From Psychroserpens damuponensis (GTDB taxonomy: Bacteria; Bacteroidota; Bacteroidia; Flavobacteriales; Flavobacteriaceae), in the NCBI RefSeq assembly GCF_000826655.1, contig NZ_JXJO01000024.1:124001-188000 (forward strand): a stretch of DNA of 64,000 nucleotides, read 5' to 3'. Below, piece by piece: positions 56,067 through 64,000 of this stretch (the stretch's first letter is position 1; each line of letters begins with the position of its first letter). The notes beneath the pieces are model-generated. The model had not been told where the DNA came from and made no database searches. It saw nothing but the letters and a program-made list of their open reading frames with translations. Position numbers and translations under genes: made by a program.

Positions 56067-57002
56067 TTATTTAGTTTTTAATTGCTTTAATATTTTTGGG
56101 ATTTGTCTCAGGTAAGCCATTTCTTTAAATTTTTCGCGTGCTTCAATTGCTGGCGATCCAAAATACGTTCCGTTTGGTTTTGTTGAATGGCCTAAACCAG
56201 ATTGCGCATACAACACAGTACCTTTTGCGATGGTGATTCCGCTTTTCACACCTACTTGTCCCCAAATAGTGACTTCATCTTCTACTACAACGCATCCTGC
56301 GATTCCTGTTTGTGAGGCTATTAAACATTTTTTACCGATTACAGTATCATGCCCAATTTGAATTTGATTATCTAATTTTGAGCCTTCACCAATAGTTGTA
56401 TCTCCTGTTACACCTCTATCAATAGTACATAATGCACCAATGTCTACATTGTTTTCAATAATAACACGACCACCTGATTGCAATTGATCAAAACCTTCTG
56501 GTCTGTTTTTATAATAAAAAGCACTTGCTCCTAAACTGGTGCCTGCATGTACAGTCACATTATTACCAATAATCGTATCGTCATAGATACTTACATTGGA
56601 ATGTATGATACAATTATCACCAATAATTACATTGTTACCTATAAAACAATTAGGTTGAATTATTGTATTTAGACCAATTTTAGCAGAAGCTGCTACTGCA
56701 GCATTTGAGGCTTGAAATGGTTTAAAGTGAGCGGTTAATGTATTAAAATCTCTAAATGGATCATCAGATATTAAAAGCGCTTTTCCTATTGGGCACTCTA
56801 CTTTTTTATTAATTAAAATAATTGTTGCCGCACTTTCTAATGCTTTATCATAATATTTTGGATGATCTACAAATACAATATCTCCAGGTTCTACAACATG
56901 TATTTCATTCATTCCTAACACTGGAAAATCGTCTGCTCCTATATATTCAGTAGAAATAAGGTGAGCTATTTCCTTTAGTGTATGTGGTTGTGGGAATTTC
57001 AT
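56067..57002 (-). CDS. LpxD-like acyltransferase (paralogue 2)
   Basis: This 311-residue hexapeptide-repeat protein has an LpxD-like N-domain (about 1-95) and beta-helix (about 100-280). The segments IDRGVTGDTTI and NQIQIGHDTVIGKKCLIASQTG include the catalytic His. The substrate loop is altered (ASAFYYKNRPEGFD instead of ADGFGF), which suggests a different acyl or sugar specificity. It lies in the lpx block but is separated from efp by a repeat-like spacer. One of two LpxD-like genes in this block. Confidence 0.85.
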   Translation of the reverse strand: MKFPQPHTLKEIAHLISTEYIGADDFPVLGMNEIHVVEPGDIVFVDHPKYYDKALESAATIILINKKVECPIGKALLISDDPFRDFNTLTAHFKPFQASNAAVAASAKIGLNTIIQPNCFIGNNVIIGDNCIIHSNVSIYDDTIIGNNVTVHAGTSLGASAFYYKNRPEGFDQLQSGGRVIIENNVDIGALCTIDRGVTGDTTIGEGSKLDNQIQIGHDTVIGKKCLIASQTGIAGCVVVEDEVTIWGQVGVKSGITIAKGTVLYAQSGLGHSTKPNGTYFGSPAIEAREKFKEMAYLRQIPKILKQLKTK

Positions 57003-57023
57003 GTTGTTTAGTATACAGGTGGT

Positions 57024-57085
57024 GATTTACAGTTTACAGTCTCGAGTGAGTATGACTTACTTAAGACTGACTACTGCTTCTTAAT
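57024..57085. repeat. Repeat-like spacer between efp and the LpxD-like gene
   Basis: The spacer contains a direct repeat TTTACAG-TTTACAG and further short CAGT/ACTG/GACT units (for example GACTGACTACTG). This low-complexity pattern resembles CAGT-type intergenic repeats I recall from other flavobacteria. It has no coding character. Confidence 0.35.
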
Positions 57086-57088
57086 GTC

Positions 57089-57655
57089 TTATTCTTTTAC
57101 ACGTTCTTTATACGTTCCTTTATCTGTCTCTACTTTAATTTTATCACCTTCATTGATAAATAAGGGTACATTTACCTCTGCTCCTGTTTCTACGGTTGCA
57201 GGTTTTGTAGCGTTAGTTGCAGTATTTCCTTTCACTCCTGGCTCTGTAGCCGTTACTTCTAAAATTACGGTTGCAGGCATATCTACCGATAACGGCATAT
57301 TATCTTCTGTATTAATTTGGATTGTAACTACTTCTCCTTCTTTCATGAGGTCTGAACGGTCTAAAGCAGATTCTAATAATCGAATTTGCGTGTAATCTGC
57401 TTCATTCATAAAATGGAAAAATTCTCCATCATGGTATAAAAACTGGAATTTATGAGTTTCAACGCGTACATCTTCAATTTTATGACCTGCAGAAAATGTA
57501 TTATCTAAAACTTTTCCTGTTGTCACACTTTTCATTTTTGTTCTTACAAATGCTGGACCTTTACCAGGTTTTACATGTAAAAATTCAATGATTTTATATA
57601 TATCATTGTTATATCTAATGCATAATCCGTTTCTAATATCTGAAGTACTTGCCAT
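57089..57655 (-). CDS. efp: Elongation factor P
   Basis: This 188-residue protein has the three-barrel EF-P layout. The conserved loop is VKPGKGPAFV near residue 34, whose Lys is the modified residue in many bacteria. The C-terminal domain contains NTATNATKPATVETGAEVNVPLFI. It relieves ribosome stalling at polyproline. Which modification is used here is not known; no epmA/epmB or earP gene is in the window. Confidence 0.96.
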   Translation of the reverse strand: MASTSDIRNGLCIRYNNDIYKIIEFLHVKPGKGPAFVRTKMKSVTTGKVLDNTFSAGHKIEDVRVETHKFQFLYHDGEFFHFMNEADYTQIRLLESALDRSDLMKEGEVVTIQINTEDNMPLSVDMPATVILEVTATEPGVKGNTATNATKPATVETGAEVNVPLFINEGDKIKVETDKGTYKERVKE

Positions 57656-57741
57656 TTTTTTGGTGTTTTGTATTTAGTGTATTGTTTTGCGTTATTGAAT
57701 TAAACGCAAGGGTTTGGTGTTATTTAGTTTCCGAAGAAAAC

Positions 57742-58527
57742 TTAATTTGATTTAAAATATCCTTTCATAATTCCGCGATGTGAATTCTTAATAAACTGAA
57801 GAATTTCATCACGCTCTGGAGTTGCCTCCATTTCAGCCTCTATTAAATCTGAAGCTTGTGAATTATTATAATTTTTTTGATATAGCATTCTATATATATC
57901 TTGTATTTCTCTAATTTTCTCTGTTGTAAAGCCTCTACGACGTAAACCTACAGAGTTAATACCTACATATGATAACGGCTCACGACCAGCTTTTACATAA
58001 GGTGGAACATCTTTTCTAACTAGAGATCCTCCAGTTACAAAGGCATGATTACCTACAGATACAAATTGATGTACTGCAGTCATACCTGCTAATACAACAT
58101 AATCTCCAATGGTGATGTGTCCTGCAAGCGTACTATTATTTGAAAATATACAGTTATTACCAACGATACAATCGTGTGCTACGTGGCAATATGCCATAAT
58201 AAGACAGTTATTACCTATAACTGTTTTCATTTTATCTGTAGTTCCTCTATTGATGGTAACACACTCTCTAATAGTAACATTATCGCCAATTACGGTAAGT
58301 GTATCTTCATCGTTATATTTTAAATCTTGAGGTACTGCAGAAATTACAGAACCAGGAAAAATATTACAATTTTTTCCAATTCTTGCACCTTCCATTATGG
58401 TCACATTACTACCTATCCAAGTTCCTTCTCCAATGGTGACATTACTATAGATTGTAGTAAAAGGCTCTATTACTACATTCTTAGCTATTTTTGCTCCAGG
58501 ATGTACATATGCTAAAGGTTGGTTCAT
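57742..58527 (-). CDS. lpxA: Acyl-ACP--UDP-GlcNAc O-acyltransferase
   Basis: This 261-residue left-handed beta-helix enzyme has VHPGAKIAKNVVIEPF, the catalytic His in AYCHVAHDCIVGNNC, and HQFVSVGNHAFVTGGSLVRKDVPPY. It is followed by a C-terminal helical domain (about 190-261). It catalyses the first step of lipid A synthesis. It lies 82 bp downstream of lpxC-fabZ. A TTTCCGAAG copy is 6 bp after its stop. Confidence 0.97.
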   Translation of the reverse strand: MNQPLAYVHPGAKIAKNVVIEPFTTIYSNVTIGEGTWIGSNVTIMEGARIGKNCNIFPGSVISAVPQDLKYNDEDTLTVIGDNVTIRECVTINRGTTDKMKTVIGNNCLIMAYCHVAHDCIVGNNCIFSNNSTLAGHITIGDYVVLAGMTAVHQFVSVGNHAFVTGGSLVRKDVPPYVKAGREPLSYVGINSVGLRRRGFTTEKIREIQDIYRMLYQKNYNNSQASDLIEAEMEATPERDEILQFIKNSHRGIMKGYFKSN

Positions 58528-58609
58528 TTTTTTAATTTTTTTGATACATATTAAGTTATTTAAAACTTAATAAAATTGATTGATGCGCTAAAAATACGTT
58601 AAATATTGT

Positions 58610-60016
58610 TTATTTAACTTTAGAAATTTGTGCCATTAATTCTGCCTCAGCACATAATTGTCCGTTAGCATAAGCATAGCCTTGCATATGACAAATACCT
58701 CTACGAATAGGTGTAATTAAATCACACTTAAATATAAGTGTATCACCAGGAACAACTTTTTTCTTAAATTTAACTTTATCGATCTTCATAAAGAATGTTA
58801 GATAGTTTTCAGGATCTGGAACGGTACTTAATACAAGTATTCCTCCAGTTTGCGCCATAGCTTCAACTATTAAAACGCCAGGCATTACAGGTGCTCCAGG
58901 AAAGTGGCCTTTAAAGAACTCTTCGTTCATGGTCACATTTTTCATTCCAATAACTCCAGAGTCTGATAATTCAAAAACTTTGTCTAGTAATAAAAAAGGC
59001 TGTCTGTGTGGCAACATATCCATAATTTGATTCACATCCATTAGCGGTTGTTGATTCAAATCAATTTGAGGCACATTATTACGACGTTCATTTTTTATAA
59101 TCTTTGATAGTTTTTTGGCGAACTGTGTATTTATAAAATGACCAGGTTTGTTTGCAATAACTTTACCTTTAATACGTGTACCTACGAGAGATAAATCACC
59201 AATAACATCTAAAAGCTTGTGTCTTGCGGCTTCATTTGGATGATGAAGCGTTAAATTATCTAAAATTCCATTTTGCTTAATCGCTATAGAATCTTTTTTA
59301 AATGCGACTTTAAGTTTCTCCATAGTTTCTGGAGATAGCTCTTTATCTACATAAACAATAGCATTATTTAAATCACCACCTTTTATAAGGCCATGTTCTA
59401 ATAACATTTCTAATTCGTGAAGAAAGCTAAAGGTTCTAGAATCTGAAATATCCTCTTTAAAATCTAACAATCGGTTTAAAGTTGCGTTTTGAGTGCCTAA
59501 AACTTTAGTACCAAAATCAACCATTGTGGTGACTTGATATTCTTTTGAAGGCATAACAATAATTTCGCTTCCAGATTCTTCATCAGCATAAGAAATCACA
59601 TCTGTTACCACGTATTCTTCTCTAAAATCATCTTGCTCTACAATACCTGCTTTTTCAATGGCTTCAACAAAAAACTTTGATGATCCATCCATAATTGGAG
59701 GCTCTGCAGCATTAAGCTCGATAATTGCGTTGTCAATATCCATACCAACCAAAGCCGCTAATACATGCTCTGATGTTTGAATAGTCACACCATTTCTTTC
59801 AATGCATGTTCCACGTTGTGTATTTGTTACATAATTTGCATCTGCCTCAATTACTGGAGATCCCTCAAGATCAATTCTTTTAAAAGAAAACCCGTTATTA
59901 ACTGGTGCAGGACAAAATGTTATGGTTACATCATTCCCTGTATGTAATCCAACGCCTTGTAGAGAGACTTGATTCTCTATAGTTTTTTGCTTAATGTCTG
60001 TTTTAATTATTCCCAT
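58610..60016 (-). CDS. lpxC-fabZ: Bifunctional UDP-3-O-acyl-GlcNAc deacetylase / 3-hydroxyacyl-ACP dehydratase
   Basis: This 468-residue natural fusion has LpxC in about residues 1-310 ([19 protein letters not shown] with zinc-binding His, [18 protein letters not shown]). FabZ follows in about 320-468 ([37 protein letters not shown] with catalytic His and Glu). It links lipid A deacetylation with fatty-acid dehydration. The fusion is typical for Bacteroidetes. The start overlaps lpxD by 14 bp. Confidence 0.97.
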   Translation of the reverse strand: MGIIKTDIKQKTIENQVSLQGVGLHTGNDVTITFCPAPVNNGFSFKRIDLEGSPVIEADANYVTNTQRGTCIERNGVTIQTSEHVLAALVGMDIDNAIIELNAAEPPIMDGSSKFFVEAIEKAGIVEQDDFREEYVVTDVISYADEESGSEIIVMPSKEYQVTTMVDFGTKVLGTQNATLNRLLDFKEDISDSRTFSFLHELEMLLEHGLIKGGDLNNAIVYVDKELSPETMEKLKVAFKKDSIAIKQNGILDNLTLHHPNEAARHKLLDVIGDLSLVGTRIKGKVIANKPGHFINTQFAKKLSKIIKNERRNNVPQIDLNQQPLMDVNQIMDMLPHRQPFLLLDKVFELSDSGVIGMKNVTMNEEFFKGHFPGAPVMPGVLIVEAMAQTGGILVLSTVPDPENYLTFFMKIDKVKFKKKVVPGDTLIFKCDLITPIRRGICHMQGYAYANGQLCAEAELMAQISKVK

Positions 60017-61031
60017 TTATTTTCTTTTCTAAATCATTAATAGATTTAACAATCTTTGGTAAATTTTTAAAATGTACGTACGATTTATTCCAGTCTCCAA
60101 ATGAAAACGATGGAGATCCTTGCAATATTTCATTGTCTTTTACATGTCTTCCAATACCCGATTGTGCTTGTACACGCACATTATTACCAATTACAAAATG
60201 ACCAGCAATTCCTACTTGGCCACCTATAAGGCAATTTTCGCCAATTTTGGCAGATCCAGCCACTCCTGTTTGAGCAGCTATGACTGTGTTTTTGCCAATT
60301 TCAACATTATGTGCTATTTGTATTTGATTATCTAATTTTACACCTCTTCTAATAATTGTAGAGCCTAAAGTTGCTCTATCAATAGTGGTAGCTGCACCAA
60401 CATCAACAAAATCCTCTATAATTACATTACCAATTTGAGGTATTTTGCTATATTCTCCTTCGTTGTCTGGCACAAAACCAAAACCATCTGCTCCAATAAT
60501 AACACCTGAGTTAATGACACAGTTATTACCTATAACGCTTTCAGAATAAATTTTAGCTCCCGAAAATATAATTGTATTATCACCAATAGTAACATTATCA
60601 CCAATGTACGCATTAGGAAATACCTTAACATTATTACCTAAAGTCACATTATCACTAATGTAACTAAATGCACCAATATAAATATCACTTCCCATTTTTG
60701 CCGTGTCAGAAATAAACGAAGGCTGTTCTATACCTTGTTTATTTAACTTCACTTGGTTATAATATTCTAATAGTTTAGAAAAAGATTGGTAGGCATCATC
60801 AACCTTAATTAAGGTTGTTGAGAGTTCATTTTCTGGTTCAAAAGTTTTATTTACAATTGTAATAGATGCTTTTGTAGAATATATATATGAATTGTACTTA
60901 GGATTTGCTAAAAAGGTTAAAGAGCCTTCTATTCCTTCTTCAATTTTAGAAAGTTTAGAAACTTCTACCTCAGGATTACCTACGATATCACCTTCTAAAA
61001 TTCCAGCTATTTGTTGTGCTGTAAAGTTCAT
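60003..61031 (-). CDS. lpxD: UDP-3-O-(3-hydroxyacyl)glucosamine N-acyltransferase
   Basis: This 342-residue enzyme has the LpxD N-domain (about 1-105, [19 protein letters not shown]), the beta-helix (about 110-310), the canonical ADGFGFVPD loop, [11 protein letters not shown] and [22 protein letters not shown] with the catalytic His. It is the canonical third-step enzyme. It overlaps lpxC-fabZ by 14 bp in the order lpxD, lpxC-fabZ, lpxA. This makes it the best candidate for true LpxD among three paralogues. Confidence 0.95.
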   Translation of the reverse strand: MNFTAQQIAGILEGDIVGNPEVEVSKLSKIEEGIEGSLTFLANPKYNSYIYSTKASITIVNKTFEPENELSTTLIKVDDAYQSFSKLLEYYNQVKLNKQGIEQPSFISDTAKMGSDIYIGAFSYISDNVTLGNNVKVFPNAYIGDNVTIGDNTIIFSGAKIYSESVIGNNCVINSGVIIGADGFGFVPDNEGEYSKIPQIGNVIIEDFVDVGAATTIDRATLGSTIIRRGVKLDNQIQIAHNVEIGKNTVIAAQTGVAGSAKIGENCLIGGQVGIAGHFVIGNNVRVQAQSGIGRHVKDNEILQGSPSFSFGDWNKSYVHFKNLPKIVKSINDLEKKINGNN

Positions 61032-61214
61032 CTTCGCAAAAATAGGAAAAATGTATAAATAAAAGTTAGGTGTTGAGTTGTTTGTTGTTAGGTCTCCTCA
61101 ATTTTAATACTAATTGTAATGTTTTTGTGAGGTTTAACTTTAAAATGTTTTACTTCGGAAATTCTAAAATTCAAAAACATAGCCTCTGTATTCTAAACAT
61201 TTACAAAACTTAAA

Positions 61215-62441
61215 CTATTCAATTTTAGGATAACAGATATAATATTTAGTAATGGATTTAGACAAGGCCTTTATATTAAATTGATCTGATGCTTTGGTGA
61301 TATCAACCACTCTACCCGATTTTTGTAATATTTTTATTTTTTGCGTTTTTGATTGATACGCCAAATTTGAAATCTCATCAATAAACACAAAATACTCAGC
61401 TTCTTTTTTAGAGATATTATGTTTTTCCATAAGTTGAGACTTATGTTTATCTAATGTAGAGCGTTTTATTGGTTTATTTTTAAGCTTAATTTTTAACAAA
61501 TCTCTGTTAATAATCATACTACTTAGTTCGCTTAGCACAAAGTCATCATGGTATTGCCAATCTTTCATTGCCGAAACAATATCTGTATCATCCAATCTAG
61601 AGAAAATCTCTAAGGTATCATCATTAAAGTTATTATTAGAAATTTCATTCCGAAGAAAAAATGACAACGCATCACTTGCTCTTAAAGTTACACCTTGTCG
61701 CGATAACTCTTTGGCTCTTTTTAATACACGAGTTAAAAGTTGCTCTGCTACTACACCTGTTTTATGAAGATAAACTTGCCAATACATAAAACGTCTAGCT
61801 ACTAAAAATTTCTCAACACTGTAAATGCCTTTTTGCTCAACAACGAGTCGGTCATCAACTACATTAAGCATGGTTATTAATCGTTCGCTATTTACATTAC
61901 CTTCTGCAACGCCTGTATAAAAACTATCGCGTTTGAGATAATCTGCTCTATCCATATCAAATTGGCTAGAAATAAGTTCACATAAAAACGGTCTATCGTA
62001 CTTGCCTTCAAAAATTTGAATGGCTAGCGTTAAACTTCCGTTAAATTCTTCATTGAGTTTTTGCATAAAACGCATTGAAATTTCTTCATGTGAAATTCCA
62101 TTTACAATACTATGCTCCATGGCATGAGAGAATGGACCATGACCAATATCATGCAATAAAATGGCGATATAGAGCGCTCTTTCTTCTTCTTCAGAAATCG
62201 TAACACCTTTAAAACTAAGAACATTCACCGCTTTCTGCATAAGATACATGCAACCTATAGCATGATGAAATCTTGTATGATTTGCTCCTGGATATACAAG
62301 ATACGATAAACCCATTTGAGAAATTCGTCTAAGCCTTTGGAAATATTTATGTTCAATTAAGTCAAAAATATCCGAATTTGGAATAGTAATAAATCCGTAA
62401 ATTGGGTCGTTAAAGATTTTAAGTTTGTTACTTGTCTTCAA
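61215..62441 (-). CDS. HD-domain phosphohydrolase (dGTPase/SamHD1-like)
   Basis: This 408-residue protein has the HD metal motif set HTRFHHAIGCMYLM and LLHDIGHGPFSHAMEH (His...His-Asp), followed by QFDMDRADYLKRDSFYTG. It belongs to the YdhJ/SamHD1-like branch, which includes nucleotide triphosphohydrolases. The substrate is unknown. It diverges from porX with only 36 bp between the starts. In its upstream direction it is separated from lpxD by 183 bp containing a TTTCCGAAG copy. Confidence 0.9.
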   Translation of the reverse strand: MKTSNKLKIFNDPIYGFITIPNSDIFDLIEHKYFQRLRRISQMGLSYLVYPGANHTRFHHAIGCMYLMQKAVNVLSFKGVTISEEEERALYIAILLHDIGHGPFSHAMEHSIVNGISHEEISMRFMQKLNEEFNGSLTLAIQIFEGKYDRPFLCELISSQFDMDRADYLKRDSFYTGVAEGNVNSERLITMLNVVDDRLVVEQKGIYSVEKFLVARRFMYWQVYLHKTGVVAEQLLTRVLKRAKELSRQGVTLRASDALSFFLRNEISNNNFNDDTLEIFSRLDDTDIVSAMKDWQYHDDFVLSELSSMIINRDLLKIKLKNKPIKRSTLDKHKSQLMEKHNISKKEAEYFVFIDEISNLAYQSKTQKIKILQKSGRVVDITKASDQFNIKALSKSITKYYICYPKIE

Positions 62442-62477
62442 ACACTATGCTTTTACATTAATTTTAAACAAATATAC

Positions 62478-64000
62478 ATGAACACTATAAATATTCTTTG
62501 GGTTGACGACGAAATCGATCTTTTAAAACCACATATCATCTTTTTAGAGCAAAAACAATATAAGGTAACAACCTGCCAAAGTGGTACAGAAGCTATCGAA
62601 ATTATTGATGACACCAATTTTGATATTGTGTTCTTAGATGAAAATATGCCTGGACTTACAGGGTTAGAAACACTACATGAAATTAAAGAGCGACGTGCAA
62701 ATTTACCAGTAGTAATGATAACTAAAAGTGAAGAGGAATATATTATGGAAGAGGCTATTGGAAATAAAATAGCCGATTATTTGATAAAGCCTGTGAACCC
62801 AAATCAGATCTTACTTAGTTTAAAAAAGAATTTAGATCATTCTAGGCTCATTTCAGAAAAAACAACATCAAACTACCAGCAAGAGTTTAGAAAAATTGCG
62901 ATGGATATGTCTATGGTTAATAGTTTTGAGGAATGGAGCGATTTATATCAAAAATTGGTGTATTGGGAGTTACAGCTCGAAGATATAGAGGATGTTGGTA
63001 TGACTGAAATTCTAGAATCTCAAAAAAATGAGGCCAATCTACAATTTGGGAAATTTATTGAAAAAAATTATGAAGATTGGTTTGATCATGATTCTGATGG
63101 ACCGATTTTGTCTCATGATTTATTTAAAGAAAAAGTTGTGCCAGAGCTAAGCAAAGACCAACCTACGCTTTTTATTGTGATAGATAACTTGCGTTATGAC
63201 CAATGGAAAGCATTTGAGCCTATCGTCAATAATTACTATAAAAAAATTAGTGAAGAACCGTTTTACAGTATTTTGCCTACAGCAACGCAATATGCTAGAA
63301 ACGCAATATTTTCTGGTCTCACACCTTTAGATATGGAAAGACTACATCCTAATTTATGGAAAAATGATACTGATGATGGTGGTAAAAACATGTTTGAAAA
63401 TGAGTTTCTTCAAGGTCAACTTAAACGATTAGGTTTACAAAACTTGAAAACATCATATCATAAGATCACAAATTTAAAAGCTGGAAAGAAGTTGGTAGAA
63501 AACTTCAAAACCTTAAAAGATGACGATTTATCTGTTATTGTATACAATTTTGTAGATATGCTTTCGCATTCAAAGACTGAAATGGATGTGGTTAAAGAAT
63601 TAGCGTCCAATGACAAATCGTACCGTTCGTTAACAGTGAGTTGGTTTAAAAACTCACCATTATTAGAAATGATTCAACAAGCGCAAAATTTAGGTTTTAA
63701 ATTAATACTCACAACAGATCACGGAACAATAAATGTAAAGAATCCTTCTAAGGTTATTGGAGATCGAGAAACAAGTTTAAATTTACGCTATAAAACAGGT
63801 CGCAGCCTAACATATGAAGATCGAGAGGTAATGGTAGCGAAAGATCCAAAGTCTATTCACTTACCATCTATTAACATGAGTAATTCATTTATTTTTGCTA
63901 AAAGTGACTATTTTTTAGCTTACCCAAACAACTACAATCATTATGTGAGTTACTATAGAAATACGTATCAACATGGAGGTGTGTCTTTAGAAGAAATGAT
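62478..64000 (+). CDS. porX: PorX, T9SS response regulator with PglZ domain (partial)
   Basis: The frame starts with ATG at 62478 and is open to the window end (507 codons); little seems missing, since PorX is about 515-520 residues. Residues 1-120 form a CheY-like receiver (VDDEIDLL, phospho-acceptor D54 in FLDENMPGL, and Lys in YLIKPVNP). Residues from about 160 form a PglZ/alkaline-phosphatase-superfamily domain (FIVIDNLRYDQW, LPTATQYARNAIFSG, LTTDHGT). PorX with PorY controls T9SS in Bacteroidetes. Two T9SS cargo genes lie in this window (13507 and 36576). Confidence 0.93.
   Translation, partial: MNTINILWVDDEIDLLKPHIIFLEQKQYKVTTCQSGTEAIEIIDDTNFDIVFLDENMPGLTGLETLHEIKERRANLPVVMITKSEEEYIMEEAIGNKIADYLIKPVNPNQILLSLKKNLDHSRLISEKTTSNYQQEFRKIAMDMSMVNSFEEWSDLYQKLVYWELQLEDIEDVGMTEILESQKNEANLQFGKFIEKNYEDWFDHDSDGPILSHDLFKEKVVPELSKDQPTLFIVIDNLRYDQWKAFEPIVNNYYKKISEEPFYSILPTATQYARNAIFSGLTPLDMERLHPNLWKNDTDDGGKNMFENEFLQGQLKRLGLQNLKTSYHKITNLKAGKKLVENFKTLKDDDLSVIVYNFVDMLSHSKTEMDVVKELASNDKSYRSLTVSWFKNSPLLEMIQQAQNLGFKLILTTDHGTINVKNPSKVIGDRETSLNLRYKTGRSLTYEDREVMVAKDPKSIHLPSINMSNSFIFAKSDYFLAYPNNYNHYVSYYRNTYQHGGVSLEEM

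Noticed and set aside
58610-60016. Possible artificial fusion of lpxC and fabZ by a lost stop codon.
   Set aside because: This fusion is normal in Bacteroidetes and both domains are complete.

Overview
The window looks like a chromosomal segment of a Flavobacteriaceae bacterium (Bacteroidota). The evidence is A+T-rich DNA with no Shine-Dalgarno-like leaders; a fused lpxC-fabZ gene; DUF6090 proteins; proteins with type IX secretion (T9SS) C-terminal sorting domains; the T9SS regulator PorX; promoters of the TTTG / TAnnTTTG type; and the tamB-tsaD pair. No rRNA, tRNA, CRISPR, prophage or intact insertion sequence was recognised. Nearly all genes are ordinary core genes. The unusual content lies mostly in regulatory DNA, repeats and a few accessory genes.

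Layout. 1-1.4 kb: a truncated exported, porin-like gene diverges from a NUDIX-type regulator, with two matching palindromes between them. 1.5-2.7 kb: cold-shock protein and a first LpxD-like acyltransferase. 2.9-7.9 kb: a tight six-gene operon with three glycosyltransferases, a membrane protein, a Cys/His-rich protein and a lipoprotein. 7.9-11.9 kb: two DUF6090 paralogues and a large metzincin-like metalloprotease. 12-18.4 kb: ribosome hibernation factor, OmpA lipoprotein, T9SS-secreted vanadium haloperoxidase, DUF3817, an MscS channel, a thioesterase and an unknown gene. 18.4-23.2 kb: DUF2461, an acidic lipoprotein, a second MscS, Dps, CorA and small proteins. 23.2-26.2 kb: a BadF-type kinase, GAPDH and phosphofructokinase. 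26.3-31.9 kb: tamB diverging from tsaD. 32-36.4 kb: small membrane proteins with a broken tfoX, TruA, a LytTR regulator and an S41 peptidase. 36.5-38.3 kb: a T9SS cargo protein.

38.5-46.1 kb is a complete histidine operon read on the minus strand (hisG-D-C-B-H-A-F-IE). It is preceded by a 17-residue leader peptide with His-His-His-Phe-His and an intrinsic terminator, a classical attenuator arrangement. Several spacers of this operon carry fragments that look like dispersed palindromic repeats. 46.2-51.3 kb: an SH3-like secreted protein, prohibitin, a VWA-like membrane protein, a VOC protein, an unknown gene and FabG. 51.6-55.5 kb: M16 peptidase and SucD. 55.7-61.0 kb: a lipid A and translation block (NTF2-like, LpxD-like, EF-P, LpxA, LpxC-FabZ, LpxD). 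61.2-64 kb: HD phosphohydrolase diverging from porX, which runs off the window.

The most unexpected signal is the octamer TTCCGAAG. I counted 26 copies on the two strands, 21 of them extended to TTTCCGAAG, where base composition predicts about one or two. They lie in coding and non-coding DNA with no strand bias. This resembles the behaviour of a genome-wide signal sequence such as a DNA-uptake or recombination motif. Other leads are the candidate operators of the NUDIX regulator, the frameshifted tfoX fusion at an eight-A run, the missing conventional start of tamB, and the glycosyltransferase operon.
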